Origin: Diatrype stigma
Lineage: Eukaryota; Ascomycota; Sordariomycetes; Xylariales; Diatrypaceae
Direction of reading: 5' to 3'
Length of the DNA: 64,000 nucleotides
NCBI GenBank assembly: GCA_022225965.2
Contig: JAKJXP020000108.1
Coordinates: 81,543 to 145,542, forward strand
In this document: positions 24,293-37,875 of the stretch, piece by piece
Position numbering within the stretch: position 1 is the stretch's first letter
Layout: each line of letters begins with the position of its first letter
The notes under the pieces: generated by a model
Databases searched by the model: none
The model's input: only the letters and a program-made list of their open reading frames with translations
Told to the model about the DNA's origin: nothing
Made by a program: the position numbers and the translations under genes

Positions 24293-25621
24293 AGGATCGC
24301 TTTCCTCGTTGGATTTGTTGCTGATGGATTACAAATGCCTGGTCGCATTCAACGACTCCTACTTAGCCCGGATATAGTAGATATGCTATGTACAGCCTCA
24401 TCCATCGAACTCGATCATCTCAAGGGGCCTCACCCCCCTTTAGTTACATGTCATGGGTATTTTCGATAATATTGGCGTGGCACAACGTGATGCATCCAGC
24501 AGTGATAGAGACGAGAAACTCGCTTCGAAGGAGTTCGGATCTAGACCAGTATCTAGAACTATACCTATACATAGGGCCGCTGTTGAGCCGAATTATAGAT
24601 TTTGTGTTGCACGAGCACAACCGCCAAGCAGCCAGCCGATGCGAGAGTGCGGTGGTACCAGTAGTTCTTACTGTTTTTCCCCATGCAACCGCACTGCTCA
24701 CGCTCTTAGCAGGCCACTCCCGAGGTCGTACACCCATTCTTGATCCCTGTTACGCTATAATATGACTACAGCCATCCATCTTTCATTTGAGAGACAAAAT
24801 CTCGTACAACTTCAGCGTTGTCGCACATGTACAGGAGAGCTAGACGAGAGCCGCATGGACTTACACTACAGTAGTACTATTAAGTACCGTGAGAAGTTAC
24901 GCGGAATGTAACGCTACGATACTAGAAAAGGCTCGTTCTCCGACCCGGAGCCCCAACGTCGGGGGCTAGGCTCTAGCAGGCTTCAATTATCTGCACTACC
25001 AGCATACGGTTCCCGGTATGCGGCTTACTTACTCCACAATAATGCTGTGTTACCCTACCCACACGCCGTCCTCTCGTACATCAACCCCTCGCTGCGCTTT
25101 GGATCATCTCCACGATAATGCAGTGTTACCCTACCCACACGCCGTCCTCTCGTACATCAACCCCTGGCGCTCTTCTTGGCCTGTCATGGTCAAGGACGCC
25201 GCGCTGATCAACCCGCATCACATTCTTCGACGTCACGTAGAATTGTGGGCAAGTCGGAGAGAGAACATGGAGCATCATTGAAACTATCCCATGCCCATGG
25301 AAACATACAGACACTATCCTACTTTAGGTTATAATGGGACATGGGACTTGCGTTTCTGCAGTATCGTCAATATTATCGCTATAGGAGGATACTAGGAAGC
25401 GCCTCAGAACGCTGCTGAGGCTCTGGATGTTGTATAGGGCCACTGTGGAGGCAGGCAAACACGGGCATGAATTATCAGTCTACAAACTGGCTCGTAGCAA
25501 GAGCTTGAACGCAGTGTAGTGCCACAAATGTCTCTGGTAAGCGAAGACTACCTCTGGGTAGCTAGACAAGTATCCAAGGGAAATCCCATCTGCAAAGAAG
25601 CCTTTAGCACCAATCGTCGCT
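24293..25621. other. Intergenic between convergent OMT-2 and P450
   Basis: No supported gene. Overlapping frames at 24388-24765 occur on both strands and have no family resemblance. The stretch contains the 58-bp tandem duplication described separately. Confidence 0.5.
25032..25165. repeat. Tandem duplication, two 58-bp copies
   Basis: Copies at 25032-25089 and 25108-25165 differ at two positions. Both start CTCCAC and end ATCAACCCCT, with an 18-bp spacer (period 76). Confidence 0.85.
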
Positions 25622-27298
25622 TCAGTCCTTTCGTTTGATTCTCATCTGTGTCTTCACAGCAGGCACCATGGTGTTCCCTAAAGCCATCCTTTTGGCCGGA
25701 CCGCCTACTAACTCTACATCATAATGCAGGACGAGGTATGCCAAGGCCTGCTTCATGACCTGTACAGCAAACCACCGTCCGGGGCATGCGTGTCTTCCGT
25801 AACTAAAGGGCAGAAATGTTGGTGTTGTCGTTACGGCGAGTTCTCTTTCCCCGACAGCTTCCTTCTCGCTCTCAAACTTTCGGGAGAAGCGGAATGCGTC
25901 AAAATGTAGTGGGTTTTCGTAGTTTTCTGGGTCCAGATGAATATTCTGCGTCGGGAAGGCCATCCGGACGCCGGGCCCAACACAAAGTCCGCCCCCGACA
26001 TCAAGCTCACCGGTGGTAATGTCGCGGAAGAGATTCGTAACAGATACGCCTGACATGCGCATAGACTCCCGCAGGGCTGAGTCGGCGCGAAACAGCCCGT
26101 CGACGTTCTCGCTTCTGGCGAGTCCGCCCTGCCGCGAGGATACACGCCTGCATTCATCCTCAAGGCCCGCTAACACGTCTGCGCTGTCCGGGCTGCCGAT
26201 GATGTCGAATACACAGTGTGAAAAGACGAAGCAGATGGCATATATGAGCGGGATGAGTATACTAACTAAACGTAGCGCAATGCGGTGAGGTTCAAGCTGG
26301 CTGGATCCCTCGCTGGCACAAATTGGAATCATCCACTGAAGGAAGTCTTCCTAGAAGCAGCGGAAATCATTTCTCAGTGTTTGATTCCTTAAGAAAAGCC
26401 AAAGTAGGCAGGAGATGAAGTTGTTTGGGCGAAAAGGCACACTTACAGGACCAGCATTCTTATCCGCTTCCCACAACCGAATCCGCTCCTCCACTACGGG
26501 TACGAGTATCTTCAAAAATTGTGCCTGGTAATATTTTGCCCGTAATGCAACGAGTGGACCAAGGAGCCATCGCACCGACAGAGGAATGCAGTTGATGATG
26601 GCACCGCCGACTAGGAGCGAGCTCGCATATCGACGTGACGTTTCCAACAGAGCCGGATTGCGACTCAGAGGCAAGCCGAAGAGCATGCGCTGAGACGAGC
26701 GAGCTATAATTTGGCCACACCCTTCCCAGCCGTTGATCTCCTTCCACTCCTTCTCGACCCCCCAGATATCGTTGAAGGATTCCTCAAGCTCCTCAGCCGT
26801 TGTAGGGGCAAGGCGGCTCATGTCGCGGCTTTGCATTTTCCGCCGCACAACTTCGAATTGCAGAACGTTGAGGTAAACATCAGGATCCGCAACGACGTAT
26901 GGTAGTTGAACATTCTCAACCAGACCATGCAGGTTGGTCCACGTGGCTTCATTTGTCTTGTCTGGGCGCAAGAGTAGTGGTATCTGCGACGGCGGCAGGA
27001 CCATTAGGGCACCGCTACGTACCCACGGCGTGGGCAGAGCAAAAGACCGTCCTAGAGTTTGGTTGAACTTGAGATAGCCGTCGTTGACTAGCTCAGGGAC
27101 CGACGTGATGGGACAGGATCTAATGATTGCCTTAAGGGAAACCATCTTCTGTGCGAACGTATCGCCGGCGACGTCTAGCTTGTCCCATACTTTCGGCGAG
27201 CTTTGGCAGACAGAAGCCTTCCTACCTAGAAAGTGCCAGATAGAGAGACCGAATCCAATTACATTGAAGAAGACAAGGTATTGTACCCAAGAAATCAT
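25622..27298 (-). CDS. Cytochrome P450 monooxygenase
   Basis: Two exons, 27298-26447 and 26350-25622, joined by a GTAAGT...CTTCTAG intron, giving 526 residues. An upstream extension of the frame would need a TTG start, so the ATG at 27298 is used. It opens with an N-terminal membrane anchor (VQYLVFFNVIGFGLSIW), consistent with an ER-bound fungal P450. ExxR is ESMR (about 379-382). The haem ligand is in FSYGRHACPGR (Cys about 473). The I-helix lacks the usual AGxDT and reads like fungal families with a variant there. It would insert oxygen into the cluster product, using a separate P450 reductase. It is divergent from OMT-3 across about 660 bp. Confidence 0.85.
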
Positions 27299-27960
27299 GA
27301 TGATGTAGTTGATGTTGTAGAGATTCAACAATGAGTTGGAGGGTTCAAGCTAAACTGAGCGTTGCGGATTATCCTTTGGCTTGCTTTGCAGCTTTATTTG
27401 CATCCTTCTTTTCTTTTCCGGCTTGGTACTGGCATAAGAATCTAGCCTTCTCTGGAAAACGCAGAGGTTCCCGTGGGATGGCCAATACTACGGCATCTGT
27501 TGGATATGGGGTCGTTGTCATCGGGAATGGGGGGTAGGGTGTCTCAACGTATGCAGAAATAGCATGCACTCCTTATCACGGCTCCATCGAGCCGCGGATT
27601 AAAACGAGTTATGCGCTAGGGCCGATGAAGCTATTGACATGGATCTAGAACTGTCCACAGATAGGTACTCGTCCATTTCATGGCTCGCTTGAGTGGTGTC
27701 ACCATGATCTGATTTCTGATTCATCCCACTTGGCTGCAGTCAGAATTGGTAACATGCATTGAACTTCAAACTCGTACTCGGCAACACTACCCAACCAAGA
27801 CAAATGTACACTTGCATTTTATGCAATTATGAGAGCCCAGGACACGAGGTTAAAGGAACAAAAATTATTTTATTGATGAAAGTTGTGCGATACAGCTGTT
27901 TTCCACGTCGACTGAAAACTGACAAGACACAATTTTGCACCAGCCAGTGAAGATTATACC
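27299..27960. promoter_or_regulatory. Divergent promoter region between P450 and OMT-3
   Basis: The 662-bp gap between head-to-head start codons. No certain binding motif is seen. Confidence 0.4.
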
Positions 27961-29343
27961 ATGGAAGAAATTAAAGACAAAGTTACCTTGATCGCTAATG
28001 AGAGCGATGCCAGCCGCCAGCAAGTCATGAAAGTTCTCCAAGACCTACTTCTCTCGTTCGAAACCACCGAGGATACTATCCACAGATATGGACATATGGT
28101 CAGTCTATTGCTACAGACTTCACAGTCACTCAGACTAACCAGCGAGGAGACTCTTCAAAGTGCCGTAATTCAAGTTGGAATCAACTTGGGTCTCTTCAAG
28201 TACTTGTCACAGTATGCCAAGCCCTTGGCGGTCGACGAGATATCAGAGAAGTGCAGAACGGATCCTCAGTTGATGGGTAAGTCGCAATGCAATCTTAGAC
28301 TTTGATATGAATCTCAAAATTTGTCTAGTTCGCCTCTTGCGATTTCTCGCTGCTGCGGGAGCAGTTTACGAGACGGGTAAGCACCAGTATGTGGCCAATC
28401 ACGTCACACACAACCTCAGTGACGGAGCTGTCGAGGCTGGGATATCTCACTAGTAGGTTTTACCTATGAGCTCGTCTTTATCAACGCCATACTTAATTAT
28501 AATCAGCTTCAGTACAGCCTCTCCGCCGGCCCAATCTCTTCCTGCCTTCCTAGAGCAGACTGGGTACACCAACCCGGTGACTGAAACCCACACCGCCTTC
28601 AAGTTGGCCTTCAATACAGATATGAATGCCTATTCCTGGTTCGGCCAAAATCCAGCACAGTTGAATCACTTTAATACTTACATGGCCCTTCGCCGGAACC
28701 CCAATTCTACCTGGTTGTCTGTATATCCTGTTGCGGAGGAAGCCGCTGCTTGGCCATCTGAAAAGCCTCTATATGTCAACATTGGAGGTGGGGTTGGTCA
28801 CCAATGTGCGCAATTCCGAGAGAAATATTCCGACCTACCTGGTCGCATTGTGCTGCAGGATCTCCCGCATACAGTGGCACAGGCACTCCCAACACCGGGC
28901 GTTGAAAACATGGCCTATAACATGCTGGACCCACAGCCTATAGTCGGTACATTGTCCACAGATGCCACTTTTCTACTCTCCTCTTTGCTGAGCGTGGCTG
29001 ACTCTTATACTGTGAGCCAGGCGCCAAGTTCTACTATCTCCGGGCCGTGCTACATAACCACCCTCCTCACAGGATCAAGTTGGTGCTTGAAAACATTAAA
29101 GCTGCCATGGGTCCCGAATCTGTGTTGCTCATAGACGAAATGGTTTTCCCCGAGAAGGAAGTCAATTTCAACACGGCATCTATTGACATGACTATGCTTT
29201 CAGTGTTTGCGAGCATGGAACGCACTGAGGCACAGTGGCGCCTTGTATTTGAAGATGCGGGATTCGAGCTCGTACGCACATACACTTACTACCCAAGGAA
29301 TTACGAAAGTGTTATGGACGTGCGACTTCCGCGGGCCAGGTAG
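27961..29343 (+). CDS. OMT-3: A-type O-methyltransferase with fused exons
   Basis: Four exons: 27961-28276, 28329-28452, 28507-28946, 29021-29343, giving 400 residues, the same as OMT-1. The 124-nt second exon equals exon 3 of OMT-1 and OMT-6. Exon 1 (316 nt) corresponds to their exons 1 and 2 fused, and the last exon to their exons 5 and 6 fused, so two introns were lost. The SAM motif is YVNIGGGVGHQ, with Asn instead of the first Asp, a conservative change. The catalytic His is kept in VLHNHPP, and the C-terminal dimer motif SMERTEAQWR is present. A GISHY splice junction restores the usual linker. It probably works on the same scaffold as the other A-type enzymes but is the most diverged of them. 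Confidence 0.8.
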
Positions 29344-30371
29344 AACAAGGGAGGACGGGTCACTTTCTATGAAAGAATGGCTGTGTAGGAAGTTCATTCT
29401 GATGTTCTTGTTCATCGTAAATAAATTAATCTACAGCTCCGCTAGGCTCCACCCGAAACCTATCCATCTACAACAACAAAACAATACCGTTCAGGGGCTC
29501 GCATCAGCCGCCTTTCGTCGCACCTGCCCGCCGTCCCCGTCATACTCCTAAGGCGGCTAATAGGAGGGTGAAGGTTTTTTGGGATATCACTGTAGGGGAT
29601 ATCACTAGGGGGGCTATCTATAGGTTTTGATTTTATATATACTACGGTGGGAGTGCCTGTAGCTAGCCTTCGTCGTACGGAAGCCCGGGCACGGCACGGC
29701 ACAAGCCGGCAGGCGGCAGCAGCGAGGGTGCTGCGGGTGCGGTGCAGTGCAGTGCCGGTGCCGATGCCGGTGCTGTTGCCCGGGCTAGCTCCAGGGCTCT
29801 CACTCCTTCCCAATACAAGTTATTCACGATAATACCTGATTTGACGCGTTGCTGTTGTGAGCCTACGGATCAATGTAGACTTACTTGTGAGGGGCCTAGG
29901 GTGAAGAAGGAGGTCGTGGGGCTCCAGAGGTTCGGTATACAGTTATGGGATTAGAAGGAGCTTGGCCAGTACTTATGGAGGCCACTACCCCTTATTATTC
30001 TAGAGGAGGTCAGGAATGAACGACTATTGACACCGATCTATTCGTTCAAACCACCAGTAACCCATCATCCGCCTTGCGTTTGACTCTATCCATGCTCCCT
30101 GCGATAAAGACCGTGACTATTAACCGTGACATTGATTAGTGAACATGAATCTAAAGTTTATAGACTGGTGTCGTTCCAGCCCAGAGTCTTCTAATTCCGA
30201 GGACTGCAGGGTTGATACTATTGAGTATACGATGTTGTGATAGGGCTTAATTAATTGATTATATTTAACGTGGGGAACGTCCCTTATTAAAGCAAACCAC
30301 ACCTTCTAAAGCCATCATATCGTAAGGTTATGAAGGATTCAGCTAAGTATATATAATCGATTCCGCTTACG
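29344..30371. other. Intergenic between OMT-3 and the Copia element
   Basis: No gene supported. A very G+C-rich stretch at about 29650-29800 (repeated CGGCACGGCAC and GGTGCGGTGCAGTGCAGTGCC words) gives long but featureless frames on both strands. The composition changes to RIP-type at about 30330. Confidence 0.5.
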
Positions 30372-30491
30372 TATTAAATATATAGGATAAATATCCGTTA
30401 GATTTTATATTAAGTGTTTAATTAAAAGGCTAAAGGAATTATATTAATATATATATATAATATGTATAAGGCGTATTATTCTTATTTAATA
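30372..30491 (-). repeat. Copia LTR (3' LTR in element orientation)
   Basis: 120 bp, heavily RIP-mutated compared with the partner at 37539-37658. Preceded by the TTACG target duplication. Confidence 0.8.
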
Positions 30492-33400
30492 TTCCCTTTC
30501 GAACCGTACGTATTATATTCGGTAATTTTTTTTTAATAAATATAAAGATAAGAATTATATAATATAAAAAGGACGTAATAAAAAAAGGAATACATAATAA
30601 TATTATAAGTTCCATTTCCTTTTTCGTTCGGAATTATTTCTTAATGTTTTAAATTTAACTTTATTCGCTATTTCGTTAAAATTTTTTAAATCTTATGGAA
30701 ATATAAAAAAAGGTTGCAGCAATAGGCATATCGGAAATATTATTTTTATATAGCTTTAAGTTTTACGCATTAATAAAATCGAAGATCGTTTGGTTTTATA
30801 AACGGTAAGTCGCTTATTATGAATTAATTTTTAACTTTTATTATGGATATTTAAATATATCGTTTTTATTTATATTAAGCGGAATCGATATTATATTAAA
30901 TGCGAATTTTTTTGGATTTGTTTATAATAAAGTTATAAAACTTTCTTTAATATTTATTTAACGTTTTCGTAACTTTTGAATAATCCTTTTCGAAGAATTT
31001 CTGGTTTATATTATAAAGCTTTTCGTAAAGATTATAATTCTAAACGATTAAATGTTTTCCGTAGCTTTTTGTATTTTTTAATATTAAAATAACAAATGCG
31101 TATTATTTTTTTGCTTTAATATAAAAGCTTTTTTATAATTCGGCTTATGAAATAACGAATATTATTATTTAAGTTAATAAATTTCCTTTTAAAGCTCGCT
31201 AGAATTCCTCGAACGTATTTCGCGTAATTATGTCTTTATATTACTTAAATATATAGCGCTAAAGGTATTTTTAACGTAAAATCGTTTTTACGAAAATAAT
31301 GCATTGCGAATGGATATAAAGTAAATTAAGGAATAACTATATGCCGATTATTCTTGTTTCGAATTAAATCTTAAGCTAAATACGGTCGAATTATCGTAAA
31401 TACCTTTCGAAATTCCGATTATATAAATTCGGACTTATAAGCATTTAAATAAGTCTAATGCTTTCAAAAAAAAGTAATGAAGATTTCCTTATTTCTGCTA
31501 ATATTATACGTATTAATCGTGTGGATTTAGGAGGTAAATTAAGGTTTCGTTTGCGTTTTAACATTTTTCGTTTAGCTAATAATAAAAAATGTTCCGAAGT
31601 ATTTTGTTTAAAAACTTAATTAACGGCGCATCGAACGTATATTTTAGATTTTCATAAAGAAATGTATTAATAAAGATATAATTAAATATTAAAGAAGCCT
31701 TAAATATATAATGAACGTTTATTAAAAATAAGTAATTGGGATTACGTATTTTTGACGGGACTAGGAGAATAAGGCTTTACGGGCCGTTATAAAATATAAT
31801 GGCGAAATAGGAATTATTTTTGTTGTTTAAAACTAAAAGCCTTATAAAAAACTTCGAATTAAGACTTAAATAAAGGCTTTATAAATTCGTTTATAATTTG
31901 GTCCTTAATATTAACGTATTTAAAGTCGACTTTATTGCTGTATTGCATTTTCCTATATTAGAAATTCTAAATTACGATGTACTTGGATTTACTATAAAAC
32001 TTTGGATTATGTATAAAAACGAAAGCGCCTTAGTTGTTATTATATATAATAATAAAAAAATCGTTTTAAGAAGCATTTAGGTTTATAAATAGCTTTCGTA
32101 ACCATATTGCTTTTTTTATTGCTTATATTTAACCAATAAATTCGGCTTAACAGGAAAAAAAAATACTATTAGTTGTTTTTTCGAATTTCAGCTTATAATA
32201 TCGCTTTTTAAGTTAAAAATTTATTTCGATATTAATCGTTACGTTTTTTTATCGTTCTTTTAGTTGGCATTAATAAAGCCTCGTAAAATAAATGATTTTT
32301 TTTAATATATCAATTCGTAATTTATTATCGTACGCAAATATTTAAAAATCCTTTTAACTGCTTTAATATAGGATTCGTTTGGTTTTGTTATATATCTGCT
32401 GCATATTAATACGGCATAAACGATATTAGGTCTAGTTTTTAACATGGCATATATAAAACAGCCGATGGCCCTTTGGTATTAATATCTTTCCGTATAATTA
32501 AAAACGAAGTTCTTAAGGAGTGGCTCGATTTATCCGACTATTAGGGTATATATTGGTTTAATTTATTCGTATTTAACCTTATTAAGGTTCCAAAAATTAA
32601 AATCCTTTAAGACCTTTTTTAAGTAGCTTCGTTAAAATAGGTAAATGGTTTTGTTAATTTTATTTCGTTAAATTAATATATTAAGATAATAGCCAATTTT
32701 ATTTAGGTCGCTTATTTAAAAACGGTTATTTAGTGCCTTTTTAATTTTTTGTATTTTTTAAAGTTGAAGTCCGATTAAAAGAAAATCGTTAACGTAAATA
32801 GCAATATAATAGCTTCTATTAGAGAAAACGCTATCGTTAGCGTCGAGCGAAGTGAAGTTAAGTTTTTTTAAAAAGATAGCGAAAGTTTGATATTAAATCC
32901 GTAAAACTTGTTTAAGGCCATATAGCGCCTTATTAAGTTTGTAATAACGTCTTAATTTATTATTAAATTCTGGTGGCTATTCGACGTATATTTTTTTGTT
33001 TATATCGCCGTAAAGAAAAGCAGTCTTAACGTTTATTTGGTATATCTTTAAGTTAAGTATTGCAACGATAACGAATAGAATTTTATAGCTTATAGGTTTA
33101 ATTATAATGGCGAACGTTTTATCGAAATCCATTTTTTCTTTTTGTTTAAAACCCTTAATTATTTATTTAGCTTTATATTAAGTAATCTTTTTATTAAGGC
33201 CGCGTTTTAATTTGTATACCTATTTGCTAAACAGTGGTTTCCGATCGGTAAGTAATTCGCAAAGTGTTTAGGTTTTATTATTAATTAATAACTAATATTC
33301 GTTTTTTATTGTTATATATCATTATTATTAATAAGCATTGTTTTTCGCTTTTTTTAAATTGGTTGGTTCCGTAGTTTTTACGTATAGCAGTATTATATCG

Positions 33401-36400
33401 AAAGTTATAACCATAAAGTAAAAGGCAATGAATTAATATTTATAGTTAATAATTTCGTTTCGAGGTTGCAATTTTGAATAGCGTCGTAGTTATTCGGGCA
33501 GTTATATATAAATAATATTGTCGGCTTTATTAAAGGATTTCTTTAACGTATTTATATCGCTTTTTAATCGCCGTTCAAAATTGGGTTCGTTTTTAAGTAA
33601 AGAATTGGGTAAAGAATCGGATAAAGGATCGGGTAAAGGATCGGGATCGTTTGTGTATAACGGTTGCGATATAGGGTTTAAAATATGGGCTAAGGATTTG
33701 GTTCGCCGAAAAATAAAAAATAATTATTTAATCGAAACATAAGGGGTTACGTCGTTATTTGGACGTAGTCGCTTTGTTTTGCGAGAATTTTCGATATTAT
33801 TTTCATTAAAGGAAATAGAATCGATTAATAAATTCGTTTTTTTTTGTTTCTTTTAATTAAGCAGTAAAGAACTTTTTGTTAGGAATTTCGTTTGTTTTTT
33901 TTTAGCGTTTTTTATTTTGAGTAATAACGCTGTTTTGGTAAGGAAATTTTTAATAAAAACTAACGTTATTAATATTCGTAATTTGATTCGAATTTAACAG
34001 AACAGTATAATTGTAATTGCTTTAGCCTTAATATCTTAATATTTTATAAGGCATATTTTTGTTTTTAAAAATCGACTTTTTGCCGGGTTCGAGCATGATA
34101 TTTTTTATGCCTATAGTAACTATGTAATCGTAAATAAGTCGATTTTTATATTACATTTTATAAGGGGTTTAATTTCCGATAAGCGCATTAAAAGAGCGAA
34201 TAATGGTATAATTCGCCGCTTGAGCCAAAATAGGCCAGTATTTATCCGGAATATTAGCTTTATAGGCTTAATGCATTATTTTTTGGAATACATTTTTATA
34301 ACGACCTATTATACGTTTATAAATGTCCTTTTATTGATATTATTATATAGCAGTATAATATAAAGCGATGCCATTATTTCGATAGAACATTTCGAAAACG
34401 TAGCTGGAATTTTCGCTAGCTTAATTAAGGATTACCATATGGCAGCGCTTTTTTGGCCGTTAGAATTTTTAAAGGAAAATAACGAAAGCTTTTAGAAATT
34501 CCGATTTGTACTTAAAATTAAAAACCCAGAATATTTATATATAGTCGTAAATTATTATGGCATAATATTTCGTATTATCGTAGCTTTTGTATTTTTATTT
34601 TATTAAAATGCCGGCGATATTAACGTAAAGAAATTCGAACTTATAAATGCCTTTACGTAATTTTCCTATATGGGAAATTTCGTTTATTTTAAATAAGGCG
34701 CAATTTTTATAAAAACAATGTATATTAATTGGCTTAATATAATTTTTCGACTGGAGCTATTTTAAGGCGGAATTGCTAATATATCCTAAGCGTTCGTATT
34801 AAATTTACATATTAGGATTAAAAAAAGAATAAGCAGCAAGGCAAGTCATAACGTTAAAATTCGATTAATTATTTGGCTGGTTAATTAAATATAAGCCATT
34901 GCTTTTAGTAATAATTAAGAATATTTCCTCGTTAATACAGCCGAAGCCGCTATTTTTTCGAAATAAGAATTCCGTTTTTTTCCTAATCAATTCGGAAACC
35001 GAAATAAGATTATAGCCTAATTTAAAGCTATATATTACATTTTTTAGGAAAATGGTTTTAATTTAATCGTTAACGATGCATTATAAATTATAATTATTCC
35101 TTTTAATAAAAACGATTATGATACTTCCGATATTAATAATAACAGGACATTTGGCCTTTTTTAAATTAATAAAGCCGTTTTTATTATAAAACGAATAATA
35201 ATTAATACCGTTATTTAAGGTAAATACTTTTTTTAATTTAATGATTAAGCTTTTAATATTTTTTATAAGGGCGAAAATAAAGCAGGTAAAGATTATATTT
35301 GCAAAACGAAATTCCTTTAAAACGCAAAAAAAGGCTTTTAAAAAGTTATTTTATTTGCCGTTTTATACGTCGGTAAAGGGGATATTAAGCAAAAAAGATT
35401 TTTCTTTAAATATTATTAATAATTTTCCGGATTTAAAAAAGGCTAATATTAAGGCAGGCGAAATTAACGTAAAGCTAATTCTTACATTAATAAAGAAAAA
35501 ATCGATTTTTTTATTTATCGAAGCAATAAGGCCTCTTATTTTTAAAGCAAGGAAGTTTATTTTATTTAAGCCCTTATCGCTTATTTTTTAAAGCTTTTTT
35601 AAGGCCATTTTAATACGTTTAAGCTTATTACGAACTTATCTTTTTTTTTAATTAATTGGCTTCTTTTTAAGATAAGCTTTAAAGCATTTATCGTTAAAAT
35701 AATTATTGCCATAATAACAACATCTTAGGCGTTTTTTTTATTATAAATGCCTTTAAATACGTAATCCGATTATTTTTCCCTTTGCGATATTAAGGCGATA
35801 CGTTAAAAGATAAAGGCAATTAATTTTTCCCTTTATTTTTAAGCGATTTCGAATTCGACGGCGGCGTCAATGGTTTTTTTTTAAAATTATAGCCTTTTTC
35901 GTTATGATATCTTCGTTATTAATTTCGTTAATGGATATATAATTAGGCTTTTATGTCGTTAGTTATAAGTCGAAATTAAGACCTAATCCATTAAGGAATT
36001 TCTGGACGACGTAAAAATCGGGCCATTTTAAATCCTTATAAAGAATGCTTATTTTAACATTAAGCTCCTTTAATTTGAAGGCAAACTTAACAATATTGCC
36101 GTAGGATTTTCGTAAAACTTTTGCTTATTTGCAATAATAATGTCGAAATTCGTTTCGGCTTTTGGAACTGTATTTTTTTGTAATAGCTTTCCATAGGTTT
36201 TTGATAATATCTAAAGGCTTAACGTCGATTAAAACGAAACGGAAATTAGCATTTTGTAATAAATTAAATCGAATAATCGCAATGATTTTGTTATTTTTAT
36301 TTTTCCATTTTTTAAGTCGAATTTGGAAATTATTTTCGGTTTTATTATCTTTTTTTATAAATTAAACTGCTATTATTCCCTTAAAAAATAACGTTCGTAT

Positions 36401-37538
36401 TTTATTAAGCCCAATTATTCCTTTATTGTTTTAGCTTAAATATAATATTAAGCGGCTATTTTTAACTTATTTTTAGGTTTCGTTTTTAAGGCTAGGGTTA
36501 ATATTTTCGTTGCGTTATCGTTAAATGAATTTCTTAAATTGCTTCTTTAACGGCAAGTCCTTAATATTAACGTCGAACTTAAAAATAAATAAACGTCGTC
36601 GGCGTTACTTTTTAATAAGTAAAAAACGAAAATAAGGTTTTTAAGTTTTTAAATAAGGTTTAAAGTAAATTTTAAGATAAATTTTCGAATAAGCCTCCGA
36701 ATAAGCTTCTTAATAAGCTTTCGGATAAATTTCCGGTTAATCCTTCGGATACGTTTTTAAGGATTTAGGAAATAATAAAAATAAAAGCGGTAAAACGATT
36801 TCGAAACCAAAAAAATTAAGATTGCTACAAAATAAGAATATCGAAACTTAAAAGCTATCCGGAAATTAATTTCGTTTCGATAATAATAATAATAAATAAT
36901 TTATATTTTTAAAGGTTTTAATAAAGACTTTAACGACGTTTAATTATAAGAATTCTTTTAAGAAATGGAGAAAATGATATTCGTTTAAGAAACGAATAAT
37001 ATTAAAAGGAATTATCGAACTTCTTAAACGAAAAGGGTATTTAATATTTAAGGCCATTTTAATGCTTTTGGCTTTTATTTTCTTTCGTATTTTCGTTAAT
37101 ATTGGTACGTATTTTTTTTTTCTTTATTTTTAATTTACGGTAAAATAATAAAACGTATTAAATAAAGGAATAATAAAAGCTAAATAAATAAAAGAAAAAA
37201 TTAAATTGTTTTTAATATGTATTAATATTATGTATACGGTTTATTTAATAATCGAAAGCTTTCGGTATTTCCGAAACGTCTTATCGTAATATTTAGGCAT
37301 TTCGATAGCGGCAAATTAATCGAAATAACGGTAAAACTTTTACCGTACGGCGTTTAAAAGCGTCCGAAATACGTAAGGATATTCGTATGCGTCTTAATTT
37401 CGTTACCGTAGCAATAAAAGCTTATAAGGGCGAAAATAATTTCGATAAATCTCGATAAGGCTTAAATACGAAATTAACGAGGATAATAACGATAATTTTA
37501 TTAAAACAAATAATTTTAAGCAAGCCGGGTTTATAACT

Positions 37539-37658
37539 TATTAAATATATAGGATAAATATCCGTTAAATTTTATATTAAGTATTCAGCCAGAGGGCTGG
37601 GGGGATTATATTGATATATATACACAATATGTATGGGGCGTATTACCCTTATTCAATA
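37539..37658 (-). repeat. Copia LTR (5' LTR in element orientation)
   Basis: 120 bp. Its right half keeps G+C-rich words (GCCAGAGGGCTGGGGGG) that are mutated in the left copy. Followed by TTACG. Confidence 0.8.
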
Positions 37659-37875
37659 TTACGTGCCCATCCACGCTATTGCGGTAGCTTTTGTCACCCA
37701 TTACGACTAATGCACTGCCAGGCGCTTAACCACTGCGCCATACGGCCTGGTAGGGCGTAATATGAATGCTGGGCCTACTAGCTAACAAATTTACTTCACG
37801 GGGAATCAGAAAGCCACCCCCCCCCCCCAAAAAAAAGATGGAAAATCATTCGCAGCTGATTCTTTGGATGCAGTT
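37659..37875. other. Intergenic, contains a tRNA D-arm-like fragment
   Basis: On the reverse strand 37721-37740 reads TGGCGCAGTGGTTAAGCGCC, a perfect tRNA D-arm with A-box. No T-arm follows before the Copia insertion, so it is a fragment of a tRNA-derived sequence rather than a gene. A C12A8 run lies near 37817. Confidence 0.4.

Larger units (their letters stand above)
30372..37658 (-). mobile_element. Ty1/Copia LTR retrotransposon, RIP-inactivated
   Basis: Direct 120-bp LTRs (30372-30491 and 37539-37658) are flanked by a perfect 5-bp duplication TTACG (30367-30371 and 37659-37663). CGAAAGGGAA on the reverse strand next to 30491 is the polypurine tract, so the element runs right to left. The reverse strand near 33000-32800 reads NVKTAFLYGDINKKIYVE, then LNKALYGLKQ, and YVND (32785-32796) in place of YVDD. 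This is Copia reverse transcriptase with the catalytic Asp mutated by a G-to-A change. Upstream (about 34100-34700) sequence consistent with integrase is too damaged to read. It lies between OMT-3 and OMT-4 and splits the metabolite cluster. Confidence 0.85.

Noticed and set aside
24388..24765. 125-residue plus frame and overlapping 97-residue minus frame
   Set aside because: Both strands are open over the same stretch, there are no motifs, and it lies between two convergent genes; probably chance.
27299..27331. Upstream start for the P450
   Set aside because: The extension begins with TTG; the ATG at 27298 directly precedes the membrane anchor.
29647..29954. G+C-rich frames near 29.7 kb
   Set aside because: Short-period GGTGC/GGCAC repeats keep several frames open at once; no protein family.
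37721..37740. tRNA gene on the reverse strand
   Set aside because: Perfect D-arm and A-box but no anticodon-arm pairing or T-arm downstream.
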